From NCBI GenBank assembly GCA_016873805.1, contig VGVZ01000001.1, positions 124,001 to 188,000 of the forward strand: 64,000 bases of DNA. Reading direction: 5' to 3'. The notes beneath the pieces were generated by a model. It had not been told where the DNA came from, searched no databases, and was given only the letters and a program-made list of their open reading frames with translations. The position numbers were made by a program, and so were the translations under genes. Source of the DNA: Ignavibacteria bacterium (GTDB lineage: Bacteria; Bacteroidota; Ignavibacteria; UBA10030). This document shows positions 45,057 through 54,011 of this stretch, one piece after another; positions within the stretch are counted from its first letter, which is position 1, and each line of letters begins with the position of its first letter.

Positions 45057-46550
45057 TCACTTCTTACCATTAATCTCCGCCATGATTGCTCTGAAACTCT
45101 CCAGACCCGCCTCTAGATTCTCGATGATGTCTTCAGCGAGCACGTCAGGGTCGGGTAGAGAATCCAAATCGGTAAGACTCTTGTCCTTCAACCATGTAAT
45201 GTCCAGACTCGTCTTGTCGCGGCTGAGTATCTCATCGTAGGTGAACTTTCGCCAGCGTCCATCGGCGTTCTTCTCCGGGTCGTACGTTTCCTTCCTCTTG
45301 TGCCTGTTCTTCGGATTGTAGCACTCAATAAAATCCTTCAAGTCCTCCAACTGCATCGGGTTCTTCTTCTGGGTGTGGTGGACGTTCGTCCGGTAGTCGT
45401 AGTACCAGATCTCCTTCGTCCATGGTTCCTTGGATGCTGGCTTGGCATCGAAGAAAATGACGTTTGCCTTTACACCCTGAGAATAGAAGATGCCTGTGGG
45501 GAGACGGAGAATCGTGTGGAGATCTGTGGTTTCAACAAGCTTCTTTCTGACCGTTTCTCCGGCTCCACCTTCAAAGAGAACATTGTCCGGAACCACGACA
45601 GCGGCCTTGCCGGTGGTCTTGAGCATTGTTCTAATGTGCTGGACGAAGTTGAGTTGCTTGTTGGATGTCGTTGCCCAGAAGTCCTGCCTGTTGTACGTCA
45701 GCTCTTCCTTCTCCTGCTCGCCTTCCTCGTTCGTAAATGTCATACTGCTTTTCTTGCCGAAGGGAGGATTGGCAAGCACGTAGTCGTACCGTTCACCCGA
45801 ATCGGCAAGGAGGGAATCGGCTGATGAAATGGGACTTTCACTGTCAATATCGCCAATGTTGTGCAGGAAGAGATTCATCAGCGCAAGACGGCGTGTGCCG
45901 GCGACGACTTCGTTGCCGGAGAATGTCTTGAACTTCAGGAACTGGTTCTCCGACCTGTCCAATTTGTTGTTCTTGACAATGAAATCGTACGCTGCGAGGA
46001 AGAACCCGCCCGTACCGCATGCGGGATCGGCGATGGTCTTCTTGGGTTCGGGACGGATACATTCAATCATTGCTTTGATAAGTGCACGGGGCGTGAAATA
46101 CTGTCCCGCACCGCTCTTGGTATCCTCCGCGTTCTTCTCCAGCAAACCTTCGTAGATGTCTCCCTTGACATCCGCACCCATCACGACCCAGCTTTCCAGG
46201 TTGATCATGTCAATCAGCTTGTAGAGCTTGGCGGGATCCTGGATCTTGTTCTGGCTCTTGGTGAATATTTGTCTGAGGATGCCCTTTTGCTTGCCGAGTT
46301 CCCTGAGGAGATTGCTGTAGTGAAGCTCAAGCTCAGCGCCTCGTTTGGAGACGAGGCTCTCCCAATTGTGTTCCTTCGGAATAGGGAGCTTCCTACTGTA
46401 CGGTGGCTTGGAGTATTCATCCGCCATCTTGAGGAAGAGGAGATACGTGAGTTGCTCAAGATAATCGCCGTAGCTCACACCGTCGTCTCGGAGTGTATTG
46501 CAAAAGCTCCAGACTTTGGAGATGATACCTGTGGTGTTCGCTGTGTTCAT
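45057..46550 (-). CDS. hsdM: Type I restriction-modification DNA methyltransferase
   Basis: A 497-residue N6-adenine methyltransferase. The SAM motif DPACGTGGFF is at 175-184 and the catalytic NPPFGKKSS near 265. The HsdM N-domain (TLRDDGVSYGDYLEQLTYLL) is present. It normally modifies DNA with HsdS and acts with HsdR. No hsdR exists in the window, and only a C-terminal piece of hsdS remains, so it is probably an orphan. It starts 6 bp after the Fic gene. Confidence 0.93.
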   Translation of the reverse strand: MNTANTTGIISKVWSFCNTLRDDGVSYGDYLEQLTYLLFLKMADEYSKPPYSRKLPIPKEHNWESLVSKRGAELELHYSNLLRELGKQKGILRQIFTKSQNKIQDPAKLYKLIDMINLESWVVMGADVKGDIYEGLLEKNAEDTKSGAGQYFTPRALIKAMIECIRPEPKKTIADPACGTGGFFLAAYDFIVKNNKLDRSENQFLKFKTFSGNEVVAGTRRLALMNLFLHNIGDIDSESPISSADSLLADSGERYDYVLANPPFGKKSSMTFTNEEGEQEKEELTYNRQDFWATTSNKQLNFVQHIRTMLKTTGKAAVVVPDNVLFEGGAGETVRKKLVETTDLHTILRLPTGIFYSQGVKANVIFFDAKPASKEPWTKEIWYYDYRTNVHHTQKKNPMQLEDLKDFIECYNPKNRHKRKETYDPEKNADGRWRKFTYDEILSRDKTSLDITWLKDKSLTDLDSLPDPDVLAEDIIENLEAGLESFRAIMAEINGKK

Positions 46551-46556
46551 CGCTTT

Positions 46557-47693
46557 CTATTTTGAAAACAAAGCAACATACTCTTCAAAGGAGAATACTC
46601 TGTTCCTACGGTTTCCCGTTTGTTCGACAAGCACCTTGAGATCCACGAGGTCTTGAATCAGCTCATTTGCCGATTTTGGGGTCACGTCGAGGATCCTCCC
46701 GACATCCTTTGCCGTCACGCTCGGATTCTTGTAGAGGTTCACAAGAAGCTTCGAAGCATTGGTCGCTTTCTTGCCAAGCCGGGGAAGCCTGCGCGCCTCG
46801 ACATCCTCCCGAAGTTTCAGAATCTTCTCAAATGTTCTGACCCCCTTGTCGCACGTCTCAACGACGGCAACGAGAAAGAAGATGATCCACTGTCCCAGGT
46901 CGTTTTTCGATCTGGCGAACATCAGCTTGTCGTAATACACGGACCGATGTTTCTCGAAGTAGTCGGAAAGATACAGGGTCGGCTTCGTCAAGAGTCCCTT
47001 GTTGACAAGGTAGAGGGTAATGAGTAACCGGCCAATGCGTCCGTTGCCGTCCAGGAACGGATGAATGGTCTCGAACTGATAATGGCCGATGGCAAGGCGG
47101 ACAAGATTCGGAACCTCAATCGTGTCGTTGTGAAGAAAGCTCTCCAGATCGCCCATGAGCGCGGGCACTTCTTCGTGAGAGGGAGGAACAAACACTGCGT
47201 CTGCAATGGATGACCCGCCGATCCAGTTCTGACTTCTGCGATACTCGCCGGGCTGTTTGCTAGCCCCGCGCCCCTTGCTCAGAAGTATCTTGTGCGTTTC
47301 CTTCAGGAGTCGTGTCGAGAGAGGCACGCGTGCGAGTTGCTTCACTGCATGGTTCATTGCAGCAATGTAGTTCTGCACCTCCTGCCAATCGTCACGGCGT
47401 TCGGGGTGAACGGCATCCGCCTTGAGCAACGCCTCGCTGATGCTTGTTTTTGTTCCCTCGATACGACTCGATGCTGTTGCCTCCTTGACAACATGCATAC
47501 GGATGAAGTAATCAACATCGGGAACCTGCCTGGAGAACGCATCGAGCGCGCCAAGCTTGTGGTTCGCCTCCTCCAACAGCGTGTTGACTTTCGGGTTGCT
47601 CCATACCCAGGTATGGTTTATGAAGGATGGTGTGAAGCTCTTGTACTGATATTGCTGCTTGTGCGTCCCCGCTTTGAAGTCTCTAAGGTCCAC
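46557..47693 (-). CDS. Fic-domain AMP-transferase with inhibitory helix and winged helix
   Basis: A 378-residue protein with a GTG start. The inhibitory motif SSRIEG (75-80) carries the conserved Glu that blocks the active site. The Fic core is complete at HPFLDGNGRIGR (211-222). The C-terminal winged helix (VTAKDVGRILDVTPKSANEL) suggests DNA binding. Fic enzymes transfer AMP or similar groups to protein hydroxyls. Position between hsdS and hsdM is a recurrent arrangement in type I RM loci. Inverted repeats upstream may be its operator. Confidence 0.9.
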   Translation of the reverse strand: MDLRDFKAGTHKQQYQYKSFTPSFINHTWVWSNPKVNTLLEEANHKLGALDAFSRQVPDVDYFIRMHVVKEATASSRIEGTKTSISEALLKADAVHPERRDDWQEVQNYIAAMNHAVKQLARVPLSTRLLKETHKILLSKGRGASKQPGEYRRSQNWIGGSSIADAVFVPPSHEEVPALMGDLESFLHNDTIEVPNLVRLAIGHYQFETIHPFLDGNGRIGRLLITLYLVNKGLLTKPTLYLSDYFEKHRSVYYDKLMFARSKNDLGQWIIFFLVAVVETCDKGVRTFEKILKLREDVEARRLPRLGKKATNASKLLVNLYKNPSVTAKDVGRILDVTPKSANELIQDLVDLKVLVEQTGNRRNRVFSFEEYVALFSK

Positions 47694-47713
47694 TTCTGTG
47701 CTATTTTCTCCGG

Positions 47714-47762
47714 GTAAAATAAGGATTCGATTATTTTAGTTTACCGTGCCAAAGTAAAATAA
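47714..47762. promoter_or_regulatory. Repeated TAAAATAA motifs upstream of the Fic gene
   Basis: GTAAAATAAG occurs at 47714 and 47754, and the inverted form TTATTTTAG at 47731-47739. The second and third pair over eight of nine bases. The site lies 20-70 bp before the GTG of the Fic gene and could bind the Fic protein's own winged helix. The same A/T-rich stretch may be the promoter. Confidence 0.35.
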
Positions 47763-47784
47763 GAGAATTCTTGTTTTAGTCAAG

Positions 47785-48117
47785 TCAGAGTCCTCCTTCG
47801 GGGTGTTGCTTTGCGCCTTTCTTCTGGTTTGCTGATTGGCTTGTGTGTTCCTTTTCCGTCCTGATCTTCTTCAAAAGCTCCGACGCAGGCGGGCCTGCCC
47901 GCCGAAGTCCCTCTCTCTCCATCTTAATCTTTTCAAGCAATTCGGACGCAGGCGGGTCCGACGGATCTTGCGGGACCAGCTTTCCCTCAAACGCCTTCTT
48001 CAAAATGCTCTGCCTCAGCGCTTCGGACTGGAGCAATGCTTCGGCGATGGTTTCTTCCACCTTGTCGCCCGCCTGCCTTTTGGGATTCTCTGGGGCGTCT
48101 ATAGAAAAGAATGTCAA
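47785..48117 (-). pseudogene. hsdS: Type I specificity subunit, C-terminal tail only
   Basis: The conserved HsdS tail is readable: KVEETIAEALLQSEALRQSI, then LKKAFEGKLVPQDP and PPASELLEKIK. The two target-recognition domains are missing. Upstream of about 48070 the frame no longer looks like HsdS and meets an IS110 remnant. A 16-bp palindrome (47888-47903) sits between two copies of the PPASELL(E/K)KI segment, so the tail itself has been partly duplicated. Confidence 0.75.
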
Positions 48118-48456
48118 GGGAAAACAGTACAGCGCTCGAGGGCCGAAGCACTCGTTTCACTGACATGGTCTCGCTCATCGAACCAGCTGCATCAAACAGC
48201 ACCAACGTGCTTGAGGTTTTGAGATCTTACTTTTGCTGGCGTTTCCGATGCGTCTATGTGAGCTCTCAAGGGCTATTGCAAATGGGTGTATAAAACCGGA
48301 GTGGGCTAACCGGGCAGATGGCGTATACCTGAACAGAGAGGTTCGCACGCCTCAGCGTGAGCTCTCACTCCGAGTGACCAGATTCATGAAGCTCCAAGCA
48401 CAAGACAACAGCACTGTTGACAGACCGGGTTCGATCAGCATGGTGTCACGATATGG
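48118..48456. other. Non-coding stretch downstream of the IS110-type transposase
   Basis: No gene is recognised between the HsdS remnant and the transposase stop. It may contain the 3' non-coding end of the IS110-family element. In the IS1111 branch this region encodes the guide (bridge) RNA. I cannot identify the RNA structure by eye. Confidence 0.35.
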
Positions 48457-49023
48457 TTAAGCTGCGTTGTTCTTGAGCGTCAGGCTGTAAGGTTTGTAAG
48501 GTGTCCCGGTCTTTAGGATGCCATAGGTGATCCGGGCGATGTAACGAGCAAGAGCATGTCGGGCACTGTGATCAGCCACCCCCTGCGCTCGCAACAGATC
48601 GTAATATTCTCGCAGCGGATTGTTGGGTGAACTGATGGCGGACATGGCTGCGAGTTTGTAAATGCGTTTGAGCATGTGGTGATAGCGAGCCTTTCGTTTG
48701 CCGTAGTCGCGTCCACCGCTTTGCTTGCGGAAGTGGACCAGACCGCAATAGACCAGATAATGACTCGAGCGTGGGAAGCGTTGTGCATCGACCACAATAG
48801 CCAAGATGGTGAGCGAGCCGATGACACCGATACCCTTGATATCCTGGAGAAGCCGTGCAAGTCGATACTGGGTGGAGAGCTCTTGGAAGCGTTGCTCATA
48901 CTGTTTCTTGGTTACCTCGTAGAGACCGATAGCAGTATCAAGATGTCTCAGGACGAATGGTGCTTCGCCAGTTGATTCACTGGGACCATGATACAACGCA
49001 TGGCGCTGGTTCTTCAGGCCCAC
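48457..49023 (-). pseudogene. IS110-family transposase, C-terminal part
   Basis: The Transposase_20 domain is clear: LQDIKGIGVIGSLTILAIV, QRFPRSSHYLVYCGLVHFRK, LKRIYKLAAMSAISSPNNPL. The N-terminal DEDD nuclease domain is missing, because the frame is cut at 49032 by the end of an IS3-family element. The missing half is not found on the other side of that element. Confidence 0.8.
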
Positions 49024-49086
49024 GCCGGACTTGTACTGAACCCCGAAAGTGAAGACAGTTTTTGAGTTGTTTTGGTTGAGTATGTT

Positions 49087-49975
49087 TCATGCTGCTTTAT
49101 GTGATGTGAGCTGTTCAAATTCAACGGGGCTGAGTTCGCCGAGCATGGAGTGCGGGTAGTCGTTGTTGTAAAAATCGATTGTCCGTTCACCAGTGGTGAT
49201 GGCATCGGCATACGAGAAGAACTCATTTGGCCAGATCGCTTCTTCTTTGAAGGTTCGGATGGCTCGTTCGATTTCTGCGTTGCCCTTTGGGTTAGCATAG
49301 GACGTCGTCACGTGCTCAATGCCCAGGCTCTGGACGACCGTTTCATATTTTTGACTCGTGGGCTGTGAACCATTGTCCGTCATCAGATGAATGTCGTAGG
49401 AGCGACTACCGGCGGGGCACTCGTTCTGGACCGCCATCTGAAGAGCATCGATCCACAGCTGGGTGTCCGGTCGAAGACCAAAACGATGGCCGATGATTTT
49501 CCGGCTGAACCAGTCCAGCACAATCACCAGATAGACCCAACCGACCGTGTGGACGTAAAACTTGGTCATGTCGCTGCCCCACCAGTGGTTCTTGTGGGTT
49601 GCCTTTGGCTTGTGGGTCTGCACTGTCCGCCTGGCCTTGTAGTGCTTGACCTGCCCGCCAGACCGCTTGTCGGGCTGGAACTAACAGACCATGCTCTTTC
49701 ATCAGGCGATAGACGCGCTTACGATTCACCGGTTTTCCAAGCCTTTTCTTGGCCAGGGATCGCACCCGACGGTAGCCCCAGAAGGGATGCTCGAGCTTGA
49801 TGGCTTTGATCAGCTCCAACAGTTCCCGCTCCGACTCGGTCACCAACGGAGATTTCATGGTTGCTTGTCCACTCTTGCGGTAGACGTTGCTGCGGGGTAT
49901 CTGTAGGATCCGGCAGGTGGTAGCCACGGGATACCCTTCAGCTGCAAGCTTCGAGATAAGCTCCTGGTCTGGCAT
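49087..49975 (-). pseudogene. IS3-family OrfB split by a palindromic insertion
   Basis: The first part (from 49975) has the HTH_21 region GYRRVRSLAKKRLGKPVNRK. The second part, in another frame (VKHYKARRTVQ to the stop at 49087), has the DDE acids in LDWFSRK, LMTDNGSQ and NAEIERAIRTFK. The switch happens near 49653-49680, where a GC palindrome (CCTGCCCGCCAGACC ... TTGTCGGGC) has been inserted. The enzyme is therefore probably inactive. Confidence 0.75.
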
Positions 49976-50259
49976 CAGCGGAGATTCAAGTTTTTTTTCA
50001 GTACCTGGATTTCAACGGTCTGTTTGCCAATGACTCGTTCCAACTCCTCGATCTTCGCTTTCTCGGCGGTGTTCGAAGCTTGACCGTTCTCCATCAGAGC
50101 ACGCTTGCCGCCTGAAAGGAACTTATCGCGCCACTTGTAGAACGTTGTCTGGGTGATCCCGTGCTTGCGGCACAGATCAGCAATTGATTGCTCTGAGCGG
50201 AAGCTTTCCAGAATCAGAGCCAAGCGTTCATCGGTACTCAGTTGAGATGCTTTAGGCAT
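49975..50259 (-). CDS. IS3-family transposase OrfA
   Basis: 94 residues with an HTH (IADLCRKHGITQTTFYKWRD) and a C-terminal leucine-zipper helix (AKIEELERVIGKQTVEIQVL). It precedes orfB in the usual IS3 order and overlaps it by one base. Its start is followed by MPKASQLSTDERLALILESF. Confidence 0.88.
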   Translation of the reverse strand: MPKASQLSTDERLALILESFRSEQSIADLCRKHGITQTTFYKWRDKFLSGGKRALMENGQASNTAEKAKIEELERVIGKQTVEIQVLKKNLNLR

Positions 50260-50612
50260 GACAGGGTCCTCCTTGAGAATGTGCGTGAGTGAACATCGTT
50301 AGAGATCCCTTCACGGTCAAGCCGTCAGCCTGCCTGCTGCAGGCAGGCGCCCCAAGAGCACTCCCCCCCACCGCACTCGTGCTCTTGGGGGATAGGAATC
50401 TCTAAACCAGGTGACTGTCTCACTCTCAAGGGGTGCAATATAGTTGGCACTTCCGCTTCGATTCCCGTACCATTCATCGTATCCAAGGTTTTCGTTCGCT
50501 ATGAGCACGAAGCCCTTGAGCATTCAAGGCGCACGTTGATCCATCGACGACGTTCGCCCTCATCGGGATGCAGAGCATGTGATTGAATAATGTCGAATTG
50601 AGTGGAGCCAAC
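50260..50612. other. Intergenic stretch before GH97, with a strong hairpin
   Basis: A 12-bp perfect stem, CCCCAAGAGCAC (50350-50361) with GTGCTCTTGGGG (50379-50390), has no T-run, so it is not a simple terminator. A mini-palindrome CCTGCCTGC-T-GCAGGCAGG lies beside it at 50329-50347. A short minus frame (50317-50523) shows no family. The promoter of the GH97 gene must lie in the right part. Confidence 0.5.
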
Positions 50613-52754
50613 ATGAACCGTATCGTTCTTCTCTATTCCCTCCTGATCCTCCAATACATCTCATTTGCCCAGACCATCAAGTCCCCTGACGGGACGCTTT
50701 CACTCACATTCGCACTCAATGCCGAGGGTGAACCAACATATCAGCTGAAACATGGACTGATGGAAGTCGTGAAGACCAGCAAGCTCGGAATCCTACTTAC
50801 GGATGGCCCCTCGTTTGACAAGTCATTCTCTCTCGCATCGATCGATACTTCGTCACATGACGAAACCTGGGAAACGGTTTGGGGTGAGGTGAGGTATATC
50901 CGGGACCGCTACCGCGAGCTGACTGTAACTCTCAAACAGCCGTCGGTCAAAAGCAGGACGATTATCCTCCGGTTCCGCCTCTTCAACGATGGGCTGGGAT
51001 TTCGGTACGAATTTCCGAAGCAGGAACACCTGAGTTATTTCACCGTTTCGAATGAATTAACCGAGTTCACACTCACAGGGGACCACAAGACATTCTGGAT
51101 TCCGGGAGACTACGACACGAATGAGTATGCGTACACGACTTCGCTCCTGAGCAAGATTGATGCGACGACGGGGAACGCCGCGGATGAGATCTTTGCCAAA
51201 ACGCCGATAAGCCGTAACGCTGTTCAAACACCGTTGATGATGAAAACGGGAGACGGCCTCTATCTCAACATCCACGAGGCCGCGCTGGTCGATTATCCGG
51301 CGATGAATTTGATCCTGAATCAGCAAACATTCTCACTCATGACACACTTGGTGCCTGATGCCGTCGGCAACAAAGCGTATCTCCAGACGCCGGCAAAGAC
51401 TCCCTGGCGCACCATCATCGTTTGCGATAACGCTCCCGACATCCTGAACTCCAAACTGATCCTGAACCTGAACGAGCCAACGAAACTTGAAGATGTCCGT
51501 TGGATCAAGCCGCAGAAATACGTTGGGGTGTGGTGGGAACTCCACATCGCCAAGTCGTCGTGGAACTACGCCGATGTCGATAACGTGAATCTCGCGGGAA
51601 CCGATTGGAGTACTCTCAAGCCAAACGGCCGCCATGGAGCTACAACCGCCCGAGTGAAGAGATATATCGATTTCGCTGCCGAGCATGGAATCGATGGCGT
51701 GCTGGTGGAGGGATGGAATATCGGGTGGGAAGACTGGTTCGGCAACTGGAAAGAAGAGGTGTTTGATTTCATCACACCCTATCCTGATTTCGATGTGAAG
51801 GAACTACAGAGGTATGCAGCTCAAAAAGGTGTGAAGTTGATCATGCACCACGAAACCTCCGCCTCTGTCACCAACTACGAACGCCGGATGGCTGAAGCGT
51901 ACCGCTTCATGAAGGATCACGGCTACGACGCGGTGAAGACGGGATATGTCGGCAAGATTATTCCGCGCGGAGAACATCATGATGGACAATGGATGGTGAA
52001 CCACTATGTGCGTGTCGCGGAACTGACGGCACAGCACCAGATCATGGTCGTTGCGCATGAGCCGGTCCGACCCACGGGCCTACACCGCACATACCCAAAC
52101 TGGCTTGCCTCCGAAGCCGCGCGCGGCAACGAATTCAACGCGTGGAGCCATGGCAATCCCCCTGAGCACGAAACGATTCTCCCCTTCACTCGCCTCATCG
52201 GGGGACCAATGGACTACACTCCGGGCATATTCCAGATCAAGATTGCCTCATACGGCCGGCAAGGAGACTTCCAGGTGCACACGACCCTCGCGAAACAACT
52301 TGCGCTCTACGTGACGATGTACAGTCCCATCCAGATGGCCGCCGATTTGCCCGAGAACTATGAACGGTTCCCGGACGCGTTTCAGTTCATCAAAGACGTA
52401 GCAGTCGATTGGGACGACACAAAGATTCTCGAGGCAGAGCCCGGCGATTTCCTCACGATAGCTCGGAAAGCACGCAGTAAAGACGAGTGGTATATCGGCG
52501 CAATCACAGATGAACATCCACGTTCATCTCAGATTGTTCTCGATTTTCTCCCGAAGAAACGATGGTACCTCGCAACCATCTATGCCGATGGCCCGAATGC
52601 CCACTGGAAAAAAAAGCCAATGGAATACCAGATTCAAAATGCTTTGGTCAATGATCAGACCAAGCTCAACGTGAAACTGGCACCCGGCGGCGGGACCGCC
52701 ATCAGTCTGAGACCTGCGACACCGGAAGACCTGACGAAGTGGAAGAAATACTAG
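50613..52754 (+). CDS. susB: Glycoside hydrolase family 97 (SusB-like alpha-glucosidase)
   Basis: 713 residues from the ATG at 50613 (a GGAG site lies 6-9 bases before it). A signal peptide (residues 1-19) ends ISFAQ. The GH97 N-terminal beta domain (IKSPDGTLSLTFALN) is followed by the catalytic barrel, with GVLVEGWNIGWEDWFGN, MHHETSAS, VVAHEPVRPTG and ASEAARGNEF. The Glu residues in HHET, HEPV and GNEF match the layout of inverting SusB-type enzymes. It would cut alpha-glucosidic oligosaccharides in the periplasm, beside the maltodextrin importer. It is the only gene on the plus strand in this locus. Confidence 0.92.
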   Translation: MNRIVLLYSLLILQYISFAQTIKSPDGTLSLTFALNAEGEPTYQLKHGLMEVVKTSKLGILLTDGPSFDKSFSLASIDTSSHDETWETVWGEVRYIRDRYRELTVTLKQPSVKSRTIILRFRLFNDGLGFRYEFPKQEHLSYFTVSNELTEFTLTGDHKTFWIPGDYDTNEYAYTTSLLSKIDATTGNAADEIFAKTPISRNAVQTPLMMKTGDGLYLNIHEAALVDYPAMNLILNQQTFSLMTHLVPDAVGNKAYLQTPAKTPWRTIIVCDNAPDILNSKLILNLNEPTKLEDVRWIKPQKYVGVWWELHIAKSSWNYADVDNVNLAGTDWSTLKPNGRHGATTARVKRYIDFAAEHGIDGVLVEGWNIGWEDWFGNWKEEVFDFITPYPDFDVKELQRYAAQKGVKLIMHHETSASVTNYERRMAEAYRFMKDHGYDAVKTGYVGKIIPRGEHHDGQWMVNHYVRVAELTAQHQIMVVAHEPVRPTGLHRTYPNWLASEAARGNEFNAWSHGNPPEHETILPFTRLIGGPMDYTPGIFQIKIASYGRQGDFQVHTTLAKQLALYVTMYSPIQMAADLPENYERFPDAFQFIKDVAVDWDDTKILEAEPGDFLTIARKARSKDEWYIGAITDEHPRSSQIVLDFLPKKRWYLATIYADGPNAHWKKKPMEYQIQNALVNDQTKLNVKLAPGGGTAISLRPATPEDLTKWKKY

Positions 52755-52813
52755 GAGAGATCGGCGACATTCGATTCCGCGTGGAGAACAGACCGAACGA
52801 AACCGAATCGAGG

Positions 52814-53917
52814 TCAAATTGCCTCGTTCGTTTGCTCATCAAAGAAATGTGCCTGAGACATGTCAAAGCTTAGTTCCATCCATCTGCCGGCCGTCGGGAT
52901 CACCTCGGCACTGAATCTTGCCACATATTGATTTCCTCCCTCCACCGTCGTGAAGTAGAGGAGGAGCTCATTCCCCATCGGTTCGACCACCTCAACGTGC
53001 ACCTTCACATTCACCGCGGCCTTCCGCTTCAGATCCTTGGGACCGATATGCTCGGGTCTCAATCCGAAGGTTACGCGTTTGCCCGTGTAGGCCGCAACGC
53101 GCTTCTGGTTCTTCTTCTCGATCGGAAGGCGTAGTCGGTCAGCCTCTGCGGAAAAGGAGAGTCCCCGCTGCCTCGCGATTGTTCCCGCAAAGAAATTCAT
53201 TGCCGGACTTCCGATGAATCCCGCCACGAACTTGTTGTCGGGCCGATGATAGAGGCCAAGCGGCGTATCGACCTGCTGAATGTGGCCATCCTTCATGACC
53301 ACGATTCGGTCGCCGAGCGTCATCGCTTCCATCTGATCGTGCGTCACATAGATCATTGTTGCCGCCAACCGTTGATGGAGCTTGGAAATCTCGGTCCGCG
53401 TCTGGACACGAAGCTTTGCATCAAGATTGCTCAACGGTTCATCGAAGAGGAAGACTTTGGGCTGGCGAACAATGGCCCGGCCCAACGCCACGCGTTGCCG
53501 CTGACCGCCGGAGAGCGCTTTCGGCTTTCGATTCAGAAGGTTCTCGATTCCCAGAATATCGGCAGCTTCCCGCACCCTTCGAGTGATCTCAGGTTTCGCA
53601 AACTTCCGCAGCCTCAGACCGAAGGCCATGTTTTCAAAGACCGTCATGTGGGGGTACAAGGCGTAGTTCTGAAACACCATGGCAATATCACGATCCTTGG
53701 GGGCAACATCATTCACGATCTGTCCATCGATCGAAATGGTTCCCTCGGTCGCCTCCTCCAGACCTGCCACCATTCTCAGGGTGGTAGATTTGCCGCAGCC
53801 AGATGGTCCCACCAGAACAACGAGCTCTCTGTCTTCGATGTCGAGGCTCATACTGTGGACCGCAACATGCCCTCCATCAAATACCTTTTTCACATTCTCC
53901 AGGCGTACGCTTGCCAT
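52814..53917 (-). CDS. malK: Sugar ABC importer ATPase (MalK/UgpC/MsmX family)
   Basis: A 367-residue protein with Walker A GPSGCGKST, signature LSGGQRQRVALGRA, Walker B VFLFDEPLSNLDA and switch histidine in YVTHDQ. The C-terminal TOBE region (FGLRPEHIG) is present. It powers the MalF/MalG-like permeases encoded downstream in coordinate, although it is separated from them by the GH13 lipoprotein gene. Confidence 0.92.
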   Translation of the reverse strand: MASVRLENVKKVFDGGHVAVHSMSLDIEDRELVVLVGPSGCGKSTTLRMVAGLEEATEGTISIDGQIVNDVAPKDRDIAMVFQNYALYPHMTVFENMAFGLRLRKFAKPEITRRVREAADILGIENLLNRKPKALSGGQRQRVALGRAIVRQPKVFLFDEPLSNLDAKLRVQTRTEISKLHQRLAATMIYVTHDQMEAMTLGDRIVVMKDGHIQQVDTPLGLYHRPDNKFVAGFIGSPAMNFFAGTIARQRGLSFSAEADRLRLPIEKKNQKRVAAYTGKRVTFGLRPEHIGPKDLKRKAAVNVKVHVEVVEPMGNELLLYFTTVEGGNQYVARFSAEVIPTAGRWMELSFDMSQAHFFDEQTNEAI

Positions 53918-54011
53918 GTCAGTCTCCTCTTACTTCGTGTCCGATTTGAGCCACGAGATCTCTCCCCCGTTGCAGGACCTCAAATCGTTGACCATCAACC
54001 GGTTCTGTACA

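Larger units (their letters stand above)
49032..50290 (-). mobile_element. Second IS3-family element, inserted in the IS110 gene
   Basis: It contains orfA (49975-50259) and a frameshifted orfB (49087-49975). The end beside orfB begins TGTACTGAACCCC, as in IS150-type ends. The other end, upstream of orfA, could not be fixed; I found no clear matching inverted repeat near 50270-50320, so the right limit is approximate. Confidence 0.7.

Noticed and set aside
50350-50390. Rho-independent terminator
   Set aside because: The 12-bp stem is strong but no T-run follows on either strand, so it is recorded only as an inverted repeat.
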